From: Rapana venosa | Lineage: Eukaryota > Mollusca > Gastropoda > Neogastropoda > Muricidae | Reading direction: 5' to 3' | DNA length: 64,000 nucleotides | NCBI GenBank assembly: GCA_028751875.1 | Contig: CM054158.1 | Location: forward strand, 17,538,808-17,602,807 | In this document: in pieces, positions 24,301 through 34,469 of the stretch | Layout: each line of letters opens with the position of its first letter | How positions within the stretch are numbered: the first letter of the stretch is position 1 | Notes under the pieces: generated by a model | The model's input: the letters and a program-made list of their open reading frames with translations, nothing else | What the model was told of the DNA's origin: nothing | The model's database searches: none | Translations under genes and position numbers: made by a program

Positions 24301-25644
24301 ATCAAATTGAAGCGCTTGCACTCAAATCGTTTACATTCACGCAACTGTCCTTAAACATAATGAACAACATATTTCAAATCCATACGCGCGCACGCACATA
24401 CACACACACACACACACACTCACGAACACACTTAGGAGGTGAACTGACACTTCATATAATATAAGACTCCACAGCACACCAAAACACAACTCAACCCCCA
24501 CCCTCCTCTTGATAAAATAATGCAAGCAGGTGCATGCAAATAATAAACATTCTAGATGAGAATCGACAATGCATAGCTTAAACTGAAGTGTGTGAAATTG
24601 GTAAGCTTAACATAATGCAAAATATAGTGAATTATTTAAAAATTAAGCCAACTGCCCATGTACAGAATCAAAACAAATTCTGCAAGAAAAGAAAAATATG
24701 TAAAGAAGAGAATGAATATAGGTAACTTAGTATTTTTAAAAACCTGTATTTATATGCAGAACTGATGCCTGAATACTTTATGAAAAGTATTAGTAACAAT
24801 TCATGCCACTTACGTAATAGTTTGCTACAAACATATATGTACACACATGCTTGAGTACGCGAACATGCTACAGATTAAATACATGCAACAGGTTATATGT
24901 GAATATGCTCCAGATTATATTTGAATATGCAGCAGGCAGGTGATATGTGAATATATACAACAGGTTCTGATGTATCTTTTCAGCATGCACTAATATATTA
25001 ATTAAGCAATGCACAGGATAGTGGTGACACAGAAATAAATTAGTAAACAAACACTCAGCAGTCTATCAACAAAAACAAGCCACACAACAAAAATAAACGA
25101 AGGCAAATATAGAATGCATGAAGGTTATAACATGCGATGGGCCAATCTTACCACTGCTATCAATCATGAGAGCTATGTGGGCGTGGCCTTTGGGGATGAC
25201 AGGCACTGACCTATAATACGACAATTCTGATTGACAGTTTGTTGGAACACCTTATCACATGGACATACATACATCCACTGACATGAATGCTATGAAGAAA
25301 TCTATATCACTGCTAAGAAATGTATCCAAGTAAAATTTTTCAAATTAACTTTTGATATTGTCTCCATAGAAAAAGAAGTGTAGAAAAAAAGTTTAATCTT
25401 AATACAAAATTGATCAGTGTAACAGTTTCATGCCTGAAAAACACCCCCAAAAAAGTTTTGTGCCTGTAAAGTTTCTGTGTAGAACAAACACATATTCCAA
25501 AAGGTATTGTGTAAAACTTAAATTGCTTATAAATGCTATAATTGAAAAATCTGTCAAAATAGTCATAAACAATTATTTACATCAACACACTTCTTCATAC
25601 ACACACACACACTTCCCTATACCTGTACACAAAACAAGCTCACC

Positions 25645-25683
<39 letters not shown>

Positions 25684-26027
25684 CCCTATACATGCACAAA
25701 ATAAGCTCACCAAACACACACACACACACACACACAGGGTACTACCAAAAGCCCTAACAGCATAAAATGCACTCACTTGCCAGCAGTGACGTGGTAATTG
25801 CCAGCCACTTTGCTCACCTCCAGACTACCATGCACACGACAAGCATCTGGAGTGCCAGTTTTCCCATCTTCTCTGAAAAAAACAACCCACACACACATCA
25901 CCATTTCTTTCAATCCTTTCCCTTTCCTCCCTTAACCCTTGAAGGAGTCATTGGGGCACTGCATTGAATTTTTCATTTGTGTGTTAGCACTTTTGGTTAC
26001 TTGAAGATAAAGGGCTGCAAGAGTGTC

Positions 26028-26058
<31 letters not shown>

Positions 26059-27717
26059 TATTATGTTGGTAAACATCATTTGATATTCACAGCTGAGCTA
26101 ATAGCAATTTTAGTGGCTCTTAATTATATTCTTGATCTTCCAATGAATATATTTCAAACTTTACTATGCATTAATTCAAAATCGGTACTCTATGCTTTAA
26201 AATCCACAGGTTCTAAGAAAATGTCTACAGTTGTACTAGAGATCAATCATGCCATACATGTTTTAGTTTTAACCTCTTAACTGCCCAGTGCAAGTGCACC
26301 CTATATGCCGGGGAATAAAATTCTTATGTACCACTGCTATGTTCATATCCCTCTTACTCAGAAACTATTACATGAATATTCCTGATAGTCTACCCAATGA
26401 TAGTATATATATCATAGATTCCTTCGAGGCAAGCTCAAATTAGTTAGCATGATATTTCACTGCGAAAATATATTTAAAATGTAAAACATCGACCATAAAT
26501 ACGATTTCTTCATCACCACTGTCATTCGAGTACCTCCCATCTCAATAATGTCAAACATATGTCTAGGCCAAATCTCATTCATTGTTTTTTAAATACACGA
26601 TCTCCTGAATCATACGCGATCGTTTTCATCAATGTTAGGTAAATCTAGAGTTTTATTTGCCACTTTTACAGCTGTGTAAAGTTATTTATGCCTTCAACAA
26701 GAAGTGTCAGCAATTTTGAACAAGAACTTCCCAAGCAGTCATGCATAAAAACACAAAATACGAGCGAAAAAACGATCGTTTTTGCCACCCTTTTTTGCAG
26801 CTCGATGTTGCCAAGCAACAGGAGAGTGACCTCCATTAATTTTGGAGTTGTTTCCCTTTAACTGTAGTCAAGGAAGCAGGCTTGTTTACTTCGGTTCGAC
26901 ACCCCGAAATTTTCCGGGTTGTTGGCGTATAGGGTGCATGTTTAGCCCCGGAGAATTTCCGGGGTAAGGCAGTCTAGTGGTTAAGGGATATTTGGGTCAC
27001 CAAATGAGTGGGCTGACAGAGCTGCAAAGAAAGGTGCGAAGCATGGAGAGGATTCTGTAGAACTACATGTTCCATTATCTTTACAAGAGGGCTATCATTA
27101 GAACTACATGTTCAATTATCTTTACAAGAGGGCTATCATTTACTAGAAGAGGCATCATGGAGCAGGGCTAAAAAAGCTTATTATCAAAAGGAGCACCTTT
27201 CAGACAGATCTTTCATCACTGTCCCTGTTTTAAGGAATATTGATCACTCTGAAACCTACACAAGTTTGGTCATGATAAAAAGGTTAGTGCTTTATTTTTT
27301 TGGATAAAACTGAATGTTTTATCACCAAATATAGCAAAAATATAAAATGTTTGTGCGGTGAGAAAATTACTAGCATTCATATAATTTTTTAATGTAAGTC
27401 TAAAACCATTCTTACCTTCTTTTTCTTAAAAATCCTTGGATAAGATATTAAAAAATATTCATTTGGCATTTCGTATAACAAAATCTTTAATGAACAGTCC
27501 TATAGGACATTTGTCATAGTTATAAGTCGTATTAGCATTTCTCATGTATTTATTTGTTGTTATCATTGCTTAGCTTTTTTCTGTATACTGCCTACAATAT
27601 TTAGCAACAGATACCAATTTCACAGCTCACAACCATCAACATCAATGTCCCCTCCCCTCCCCTTCCCATCGTCTAATATCACTTTGAGTGAACAGATGTA
27701 AAATCGAAGCAACAACA

Positions 27718-27768
<51 letters not shown>

Positions 27769-29906
27769 ACCCCACATACACACCCACTTACACCCTCACA
27801 TGCAACCTACCTGGGCGGCATACCCCCTCTGAAAGTGGGCCTGTCCGATCGCCACATCATCTCTTGTAGTGCGTGGTACTCCTGACGCAGGTAGTCATTC
27901 ACCTGCTGTGTGAAATCCAGGTACTCCTGCTGCCTTGGCGACAGATCAAAAAAGACTGGCTCCTCTTTCAGTTTGCCGTAACTGAACACATCTTGCCCTG
28001 TCTGGTCCAAGATGTCTGCTCCTATATCTGTACAGAGTACAATGAAGGAGATGTTTATTTCTTTGCTGCTAACTCACTCTCTCTCTCTCTCTCACTCTCT
28101 CTCTCCTTCCCTCCCTCTCTCTCTTGCTGTGTTCCTTCACCAGGTTGAATGCATAGTGTCTGGTCTTCTCCTGTGCTTATACTTTTGCAGGAGGTCTGCC
28201 TTCTGGCCTCAGATGACATATTCTGACTTTACAGTAGCTCATTTTATTGTGCAGGTTGCATACTGGGTATGTTCATGTTTCCTTAACCCACTGAATGCTG
28301 ACATGGTTTACAGGATCTTTAATGTGCACATTTGATCTTATGAATGTGTGTATGAAAAAGGGAACTAGGACACTGGCAGGTCTGCACTTGAAGTTGACTT
28401 GGTATATCATAAAAATCACATAAAATCTTAATTCACCAGACGCCACCACCAAGATTCAAACCCAGACTTCATGGACCAGCAAGATTGAAGTCAAATGGCC
28501 TTAACCACTCTGCTATAGCACCAGTCAATTCACTGCTAACATTTTACAACCTGTCAAATCCAAAATGGTCCCCAAACTAGACTTTTCCACCATTCTCTAG
28601 ACCATGAGGTGGTCTGGATGCTAGTCTTCTCCCTCTGCCTCCTTTACAGAAAGTAGCCATAAATGGGGATTCAAATGACTAAGAAAAAAGGATAAAATTT
28701 TCTTCATTTGGCCCCAGCTTACGCTTTACACATTTATATACAACATGCACATTACATATATGACTACATATATGCAAACTGTAATGAGAAGTAGCCATAA
28801 GATTTGGCACATCCGGTGATACTTTGTTGACAATTATATGATTTTTCACACTCAAGACAGAAATTAGATAGTATATGTTACGTGCATAATTTTAAGAATT
28901 TGTTAGCCCAATTTCATTATGTTATGCTTTGGTATCACAGAAGTCTGTGTTAAGTTATGAATCACAGGAAACAGAGAATAAAGCTACATGGTAAAAGAAT
29001 ACAAAAACTATCAAGAGTTTCGTTTCAGCAAAAATAAACACAACAGGGTTACAAAAGAGTCCGCAGAAACATTAAATCTCTCATTACTTACGCATGCACG
29101 GCATGGCTATTGTCATGTCAATGTTGATTTTGATCTTCCTGCAAAGCAACAACAAACAAATTATGCATTCAACTGACTCTAATCCACTCACACTTTAAAA
29201 AAAAAAATTCAGAATAGTTATGATACTATAAGTAAATGTTATAAAACACAAACTGGAGCAATAAGTAAAGATGCATTAACAATTTTGCAAAAAGACCCAG
29301 ACAGATTCCAATCTAAACATGTATACAAAAAGCTCATGTGCTATATTTAAAAATGGCTTCTCCTTTCTCATACAGCAAGTGAGATTACATAATTGTAAGT
29401 GCAAATGCAATAGTCACTAAAAAAAAAAAATTAAAAAATCAAAAAAATCAATGATATATTATTAAGGACAACAGCCATAATCAAAGCCTATCATTTATTC
29501 CATCCCAAGAAAACTGAGCACATTTCTAACACAACCTGCAAGTGAATCTGCAATCTGCCTCCTAGCAAAGATTTAATCTTCCCCTCTCCAAAACTATGTT
29601 ATTCAATATTCAGGAAGAGAAAAAACACACTAAAAGTGAAAAGAGAAAAAGAAAAACGATGAGCTGAGAGTAAGAACAAGGATGAGTTTGTACCTGGTAA
29701 AGTTGGTGTCCACTTCATAGTCAAATTTCAGCTCTGTGCTGGAGTAATACTGCATCTCAGACAGGACCAGAACCACAATCAAGCAGAAGGTCATGATGGA
29801 AACTGAAAACATGCATTTACATCAATACATGAATGCGCATACTTATATATATGCACATACATACACACACATGCCATACGCTCTCTCTGCCTCTCTTGTG
29901 TCTGTC

Positions 29907-30001
<95 letters not shown>

Positions 30002-30655
30002 TTGTGTTCCATTACAGGGTGTAGAAGGGTGTGCAGTGCCGTGCCTGGCCTTCTTCTCTGCTTGTGAAATTGCAGGTCTGCCCACTGGCCTCAGCCAAGG
30101 CTTCAGAGTAGCTCATTTCCTTATATAGGTTGCATGCGGGGTATGTTCATGTTACCATAACCCACCAAATGCTGACATGAAATGTTCAATCTTTAACATG
30201 CCTATTTGATCTTCTAAATGTGTCAATACACAAAGGCACTGGCAGATGCATTGAAAATGACCTGAGTGACTGAAATCCCCACCCTTAATTCACCAGACAC
30301 AAATGCCAAGATTCGAATTTAGGCCTAAACTTTCACAAATCACCATCCCTATCCCAAACACTAGTGTATTGTTTATATGTGTAACATTTCAAAATAATCC
30401 CTTCTACTATATATTTTGATATTGACCTGAAATTCTGCTTTACTTTAGAATCACACAATACCATGTCTAAAAAGTTGTTGAACATTTTATTATCAGAATC
30501 ACTAGTTACTTTATTTCAAAACCACAGAATGTCCCTGACTTACATCCTCCTCCTGATGCGGTTGTCTCCTGGCAATCCTCAGGAACTTTGGGGAAAGCAT
30601 CTAACTCCTTCACCACTTTCAAAGCCCCCTTCTTGCTGACGTTCAGTCGACGCAT
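18350..30655 (-). CDS. ERGIC2: Endoplasmic reticulum-Golgi intermediate compartment protein 2 (ERGIC2)
   Basis: Coding exons on the minus strand: 30544-30655, 29694-29802, 29092-29138, 27811-28027, 25777-25872, 25152-25210 or 23058-23116, 20692-20790, 19786-19868, 19146-19308, 18350-18564. All borders are GT-AG and the phases agree. The product is about 399 residues (human 377). It starts [20 protein letters not shown], a cytosolic segment. TM1 follows (residues about 38-55), then a luminal beta-rich domain with [16 protein letters not shown]2 is around [15 protein letters not shown], and a cytosolic tail ends SGYR. Family role: a cargo receptor subunit cycling between ER and Golgi with ERGIC3 (Erv41/Erv46 in yeast), helping retrieve escaped ER proteins. 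Exon 19786-19868 is frame-scrambled. Confidence 0.93.
19146..19308 (-). CDS. ERGIC2: ERGIC2 exon 9 (second membrane segment)
   Basis: Acceptor ttacag, donor gtcagt, phase 0 to phase 1, 163 nt. It encodes [20 protein letters not shown], then [20 protein letters not shown] and [14 protein letters not shown]. It is very close to human GSHGVSGIFMKYDLSSLMV...FWQFFVRLCGIVGGIF. It begins TM2. Confidence 0.93.
19389..19654 (-). mobile_element. Chimeric tRNA/5S rRNA SINE, copy 3 (in ERGIC2 intron)
   Basis: The reverse complement shows the degraded tRNA-like head, TTGGATGGGTGACG of the 5S part, the shared body, and the CTTTAC-type tail at the left end. It lies in the same orientation as the ERGIC2 gene, in the intron between exons 8 and 9. 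The target-site duplication is unclear. Several single-base gaps relative to copies 1 and 2 are present. Confidence 0.8.
19786..19868 (-). CDS. ERGIC2: ERGIC2 exon 8, reading frame disrupted
   Basis: The splice sites are good (tgtgcag acceptor, gtgagt donor). The 83-nt length fits phase 1 in and phase 0 out, exactly what exons 7 and 9 need. The expected block (human MFQYFITVVPTK...FSVTE) is present but spread over frames: the consistent frame gives FIQ then a TAG, a second frame gives PVVPTK and YSTMSTYS, and the first frame returns with VVHEK before NRTINH. Each change is explained by missing bases next to short homopolymers (CC, TTTT, GG). Either consensus errors or a decayed exon. Confidence 0.75.
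20160..20226 (+). repeat. (CT)n microsatellite in ERGIC2 intron 7
   Basis: An uninterrupted CT run of about 60 nt. A second compound CT/CTGT array is at 21266-21353 in the same intron. Confidence 0.95.
20692..20790 (-). CDS. ERGIC2: ERGIC2 exon 7
   Basis: Acceptor gttcag, donor gtaagt, phase 1 to phase 1, 99 nt. It encodes [20 protein letters not shown], then [13 protein letters not shown]. It is nearly identical to the conserved [15 protein letters not shown] block and PLDGT of human ERGIC2. Confidence 0.93.
20915..21240 (+). mobile_element. Two adjacent family A SINE bodies
   Basis: 20915-21085 and 21098-21240 each carry GGAAGAGTAGGCCATT, then TGACAAA and ACACGGGGACTG-type ends with an A-rich tail and TTATCCTCGAAAT-like terminus. 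The heads are missing. The tail-to-body arrangement suggests a tandem insertion. Confidence 0.65.
21380..23057. other. ERGIC2 intron 7, distal part
   Basis: AT-rich with poly-A/T runs. No exon was found apart from the flanking ones. 22985-23057 contains two decayed copies of the exon 6B 3' end (see findings). Confidence 0.5.
23058..23116 (-). CDS. ERGIC2: ERGIC2 exon 6, alternative B (duplicated exon)
   Basis: A 59-nt exon, acceptor attcag, donor gtacgt, phase 2 to phase 1, identical in length and phase to 25152-25210. It encodes [19 protein letters not shown] after a shared Lys. It keeps the GHxHxA core and the final DS and differs elsewhere (about 6 of 19 identical). The frame stays open when joined to exons 5 and 7. 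This suggests tandem duplication of one exon and mutually exclusive use. Expression cannot be seen from sequence. Confidence 0.8.
23117..25151. other. Intron between ERGIC2 exons 6A and 6B
   Basis: About 2.0 kb. Contains a SINE tail element with AAT repeat (24240-24360), CA-rich runs (24110-24145, 24390-24425), and a short repeat of AATATGC-containing units at 24890-24960. No other exon was seen. Confidence 0.5.
25152..25210 (-). CDS. ERGIC2: ERGIC2 exon 6, alternative A
   Basis: A 59-nt exon, acceptor ttatag, donor gtaaga, phase 2 to phase 1. It encodes [19 protein letters not shown] after a shared Lys. It is the closer match to the human segment (PHPRGHAHLAALVNHE). It splices in frame to the exon at 20692-20790. 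Inclusion together with 23058-23116 would shift the frame. Confidence 0.9.
25777..25872 (-). CDS. ERGIC2: ERGIC2 exon 5
   Basis: Acceptor tttcag, donor gtgagt, phase 2 to phase 2, 96 nt. It encodes [20 protein letters not shown], then [13 protein letters not shown]. This matches ACRIHGHLYVNKVAGNFHITVGK. The exon ends with AA of a Lys codon that either alternative exon can complete. Confidence 0.92.
26050..27530 (+). mobile_element. Non-LTR retrotransposon 3' part with RNase H domain (I-like), split by a MITE
   Basis: 26070-26276 reads [20 protein letters not shown] and [13 protein letters not shown], the RNase H fold with the conserved DxKS-type core. After an insertion, 26985-27290 reads [14 protein letters not shown] and then [19 protein letters not shown]. 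27300-27500 reads a decayed zinc-knuckle-like tail. It sits antisense to ERGIC2 in intron 4. A duplicated 52-bp stretch (AACTACATGTTC.. twice) lies at 27060-27135. A related fragment is at 40840-41207. Confidence 0.7.
26277..26984. mobile_element. Probable piggyBac-like MITE flanked by TTAA
   Basis: The inserted block starts after TTAA (26277-26280) and ends before TTAA (26981-26984), interrupting the RNase H coding fragment. Subterminal inverted repeats share TGCACCCTATATGCC / GGCGTATAGGGTGCA. Near the right end are palindromes of the type CCCCGGAGAATTTCCGGGG. TTAA target sites and inverted ends without an ORF fit a piggyBac-type MITE. The very tips match poorly. Confidence 0.55.
27716..27766 (+). 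repeat. (CA)n microsatellite
   Basis: About 50 nt of CA, immediately downstream (on the minus strand) of ERGIC2 exon 4. Others in this gene are at 25582-25615, 25647-25681 and 25712-25737. Confidence 0.95.
27811..28027 (-). CDS. ERGIC2: ERGIC2 exon 4
   Basis: Acceptor tacag, donor gtaggt, phase 1 to phase 2, 217 nt. It encodes [20 protein letters not shown], then the segment with [17 protein letters not shown] that aligns with EPTVFDLSPQQKEWQRM. GADILD is the family's conserved GADVLD. A CA array lies just downstream in the intron (27716-27766). Confidence 0.92.
28130..28530 (-). mobile_element. tRNA-derived SINE (family B), near full length
   Basis: On the minus strand it starts GGTGCTATAGCAGAGTGG (A box) and has a B box GGGTTTGAATCTTGG. 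The body then runs down to the CT-rich stretch at 28078-28125. A truncated copy is at 30010-30330. Confidence 0.7.
29092..29138 (-). CDS. ERGIC2: ERGIC2 exon 3
   Basis: A 47-nt exon, acceptor ttgcag, donor gtaagt, phase 2 to phase 1. It encodes [15 protein letters not shown], matching the conserved LRINIDITVAMKC block of ERGIC2. Confidence 0.92.
29694..29802 (-). CDS. ERGIC2: ERGIC2 exon 2 (first membrane segment)
   Basis: Acceptor ttttcag, donor gtacaa; phase 1 to phase 2. It encodes [20 protein letters not shown], then [16 protein letters not shown]. The hydrophobic stretch is TM1. YEVDTNF aligns with YEVDKDF of the human protein, at the start of the luminal domain. Confidence 0.92.
30010..30330 (-). 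mobile_element. Family B SINE, truncated
   Basis: Shares GTATGTTCATGTTACC, ACCCACCAAATGCTGACATG and CACTGGCAG with 28130-28530. The tRNA-like head is decayed. It lies between ERGIC2 exons 1 and 2, next to a CTGT/CT array (29907-29999). Confidence 0.6.
30544..30655 (-). CDS. ERGIC2: ERGIC2 exon 1 (start codon)
   Basis: ATG at 30653-30655 starts MRRLN, the conserved N-terminus of ERGIC2, followed by [20 protein letters not shown]. The donor is gtaagt, phase 1. An acceptor-like ttgtag lies about 25 nt upstream, so the 5' UTR is probably spliced. KELDAFPK is the signature of the ERGIC N-terminal domain. Confidence 0.92.
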
Positions 30656-30751
30656 GATGCTGTCTTCCCTGTTTCCTACAATCGTCATCAAGCCCACAAT
30701 TAACACAGAATTTTTTTTTTCAAATAAACTTACTTCCCCCTTACATAAAGC

Positions 30752-30805
<54 letters not shown>

Positions 30806-31731
30806 GACAGACAGAGAGAGAGAGAGAGCAATAAAAGAGAGAGAGGGGAGAGAGAGAGAAGAAAAGAGAAAAGAGAGGGGAAAAGAGAGAAAAGACAGAG
30901 TAAGACTTGAGTAAGAGAGACTGAGAAAGCGAGAATAACTGGGGTGTGTGTGCATGCATACGTGCACGTGTTGTGTGTTGGTTTTGTGTGTACATACATT
31001 ATTATGTGAGTTTGAGAGAGCAAGAGAGAGAGAGAAAAGAGAGAGAAGAGACTCAGACAGAGACACAGAGAGAGAAGAGATAGTGAGTGGTGAGTGAAAG
31101 TGTGTGTGCATGTGTGTATATGCACACATATTATTATACAACATGTACATGTGTGTGAATATAGTGTGTTTGCATATGTGTGTGTGTGTGTGTGTGTGTA
31201 CGTGCACAGCATTAGTAAGTGTGAGCGTGTGTACATGGAGCACAGGGAATCCTGGTGGTAACTTAATGTAAAGCATTACAATCCGACAGCCTAAGTTTGA
31301 GCCATCACTGAGACACTCTTCAACTTCAAGGGATTTTTCCCCTGGAGTTAACATCATAGCCACCTCCACTCCATGAAAAGTCCTTGGATGATACTTTAAA
31401 CCAAGGTCCCATGTAAAATAATGAATGAACACACACGGAACAAGTTACGCACATGTTGAAACCTGTTTATCCTTCAGATGAGTAAGACATTGTTTGCCAG
31501 AGGCAACAGATGACAAGATAAATTACAAAACTGTATGCACTCTGGGAGTGGAACTGAATGTACATAAAAAAATTAAATAAAAAAACAACACATGAGTGCT
31601 TAACCATTAGCCTATCTAAGTATCTTCAAATAAAAAAAATAGTGCACAAACACAAAAAAACACCACACACACACACACAACACACACAACACACTGTAAA
31701 AGTGTACACACACACATACACACTGTAATAT

Positions 31732-31767
<36 letters not shown>

Positions 31768-33709
31768 CTGTATATAATGTCATAACACACACGTGCACAC
31801 ACCCCACACACACACACACACATACACACATTTTGTGTGAAAAAGACAGACTAACAGGCATGGAGACAAAACAGATGGTTGTAAAACGAATGTTCCCAAA
31901 GTTTCTAAAGGAAAAACTGGCACACATTTTCACACATGGAAACTTTTCATTGGTCCAGTTGCCTAGTGGAAAGTAGCCTAGGCTAGTGGAAACGAGAGGG
32001 AAAGTTCGTCTGCAAAGTTTCTCTGCCAAGCGCTTTCAATTAAACTTGCGTTGATAACTCTAACTTTAAAACAACTGCTGTGCTGTGAATATTATTAAAG
32101 AAATGCTAATATAAAGCAGAAACTAAGACAAATTAAAAATTTGATCAATGTCACACTTAACATGAAAAAGCAACAACACACCTCTGCACCGATGTGATCC
32201 AGCAAGAGTTACGTTTCCTTGTTACACGTTCAACGGAAGTAATTATCTGTGGTGATCAGCAACAGAGCTAGCAGTTATTTTATAACCTCATGAGTTGTGT
32301 CAATATAAACAGAACAAAAACAAAAAACTTAAAGGAAATTACATATAATCAGCTAAGTTGAACACCCCATATTATGTCAACATATCGGTGGGCTTAAAAG
32401 GTCAGTAACAACAACAGTCGGGCACAATCACCGGGCCGGGATTTGTCGATGTGATCACTGCTAATCGAAGGGTGAAACAAATTGCTAGTCTGCAATTGTC
32501 ACTTGGGTCCTTTCTTTTTTCTTGGTATACTTTTCTGTTTTATTTTGCGTTCGTCAATGACAGCTCAGTTCCTGCAAAGAAAAACCGGCATACCATGCAA
32601 ATCGGATGTTAAAGAAAACTAAAACAAGGGGGAAAACTAACAAACAAATACAAAAAAAAAAACAAATAAAACAACAGATAAAAAACAGCAACATCCGACC
32701 ATAAAAAAAAACAAGAAAAAAACCAAACAAGAGAAAAAAAAAAAAGAAACAAAAAATAAAACCCCAAAACAAAAAGCCCCCCCCCCCCCCCCCCCCCCAA
32801 CAACAAAACAAAACAAAATAATAAACAATAAAAAACAAAAAGAAAATGTTTTTTTTTTTAAAGCACACACACACACAAAAAACACACACCACACACACAC
32901 ATGCAAATACCAAAAACCAATCAAAAACAAAATTAAAATCAAAAAAAAACAAAAAAATAACAAAGATATTTTTTTTATTCTTTTTTTTTGAGGAAATGAA
33001 TAAGCACTCATGGTTTTTTTTTTCATCCAGCCCCCCGTGTGTATGCATTTTTAAATATTGTCATCCATTCCCCCGGGCACAAAACCTACCTACGAAAAGG
33101 GGAAGGGGTTTTAAAATGTGCGCAAGATTTTCTGCGGCGTTCGCAACACGGGACCTGGGTTTATAGTCTCATTCGGATTTTGGGGGAGATTTGAGTCGGC
33201 CTATGTTAACCCCAAGGGGAAAAATCCTCTTGAACGAGAATCGAACCCTACAGCAGACACAATACATCACTCAAAAACCACCAGGCTACCCAGAGGGGAG
33301 AGAGAGAGAGAAAAGAGAGGAGAGAGAAGAAGAGAGAGAGAGGAGGAGAGAGAGAGAGAGATTTGGGTACATCAAAGAGAAAAAAAAATATTTAAAAGAA
33401 ATCAACAATCTAAAAAGGAAAGACCCAAAATTAATCAAAAAAACCCAGCGGGCAGAGAAGGGGCGGGTTCGGTAACACACACGCCACACGCGCGCTGGCA
33501 CGCACCCACACGCCACACAGGAACACTTTAAAAAACCCACAAACAAACAAAAACCAGAACACAACAACAACAAAACTATAACAAAGAACACCAAGAAAAA
33601 AACTACAACAATAAAACCCCTGAAATATAAAATCTTAACCACACAATTTACTATGAATAATCATCAACAACATTTATATGAGGCGGGAATAATAAAGAGA
33701 GAAAATAAT

Positions 33710-33740
<31 letters not shown>

Positions 33741-34012
33741 ACACACACACACACAGTAGGCCATTGTGTTCCGGTGGGAATAGATGAAAGAATTTACAAA
33801 AACCGCATACACACGGGGACAGGATGTAAAAAGCACATAAGTGCTTATTCCATTATCCTCGATATAAAGGAGAGAAAAAATGTTTAAAGAATAGAAAAGA
33901 AAAACACACACCTCATTCAAAAAATCAAATAGTCTTGCTTTGTCCTGTTCATCAATATGTTTCTTCTTGGTGATTTTAATTTACTTTTTTTGCATGTGAA
34001 TCTATCTTTCTG

Positions 34013-34048
<36 letters not shown>

Positions 34049-34195
34049 CAGGGACAGGGACAGGAAGCCCTGTCACAGACTCGGTGTTTAAATGGTGTTT
34101 GTGGTTGTTGTTACCCCCCCCCCCCCCTTTCCCCATTAGCAATGGGCGAAAGTGTTAGGCACCAATTCATCTGAATCGTAATGTAAAACACTTCA
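30656..34195. other. ERGIC2 upstream region
   Basis: No coding exon seen. Contains GA arrays (30752-30830, 33296-33361), CA arrays (31660-31830, 33711-33755), a C20 run (32777-32798), and family A SINE pieces (31300-31620 on +, 33040-33300 on -, 33757-33905 on +). 32030-32500 is the least repetitive part and may hold the promoter and 5' UTR exon, but no start site can be fixed. Confidence 0.4.
33040..33300 (-). mobile_element. Family A/D SINE, near full length
   Basis: The minus strand reads GGGTAGCCTGGTGGTT, the B box region GGGTTCGATTC, then CCCTTGGGGTTAACATAG and the body. Many bases differ or are missing from the other copies. Confidence 0.6.
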
Positions 34196-34355
34196 CCATG
34201 TCGTGGAATCCATGCCATGTCGACCATTTGGGCTGTAGAAATGATACATCTGTATTTCTGAAAATACGTGTTTTGTGCCCAGTCCCCTTCCCACTGTCCC
34301 CTTGTAAATGGGCTTTAACAGCTTATTACAATAAAATATTGTCATTGTCATTGTC
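34196..34355 (+). mobile_element. 3' end of a retroelement with (ATTGTC)n tail, copy 1
   Basis: Contains GTGGAATCCATGCCATG, CCATTTGGGCT, then TGCCCAGTCCCCTTCCCACT and AATAAAATATTGTCATTGTC. Copy 2 at 35850-36020 has the same order and tail. A hexamer tail after an AATAAA-like end is usual for CR1/L2-type 3' ends. The two copies flank the ORF at 34470. Confidence 0.6.
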
Positions 34356-34469
34356 TCTCTCTCTCTCTCTCTCTCTCACAGGAGTCTCTTGGTGATCTCC
34401 CTTGGTTATAGTCAAGTGTTGTTTTTGCTCTGCTAAGTTTTGGTAAAAATTACCAATTCATCCAGCACC

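Noticed and set aside
30506..31432. Long minus-strand ORF of about 308 codons
   Set aside because: Most of it is translated GA/CA repeat and SINE sequence. Only the stretch from MRRLN (30655 down to 30544) is real, as ERGIC2 exon 1.
32160..32270. ERGIC2 5' UTR exon and promoter on the minus strand
   Set aside because: The stretch is non-repetitive and a GT donor is possible at its left end, but there is no conserved sequence or start signal to support it.
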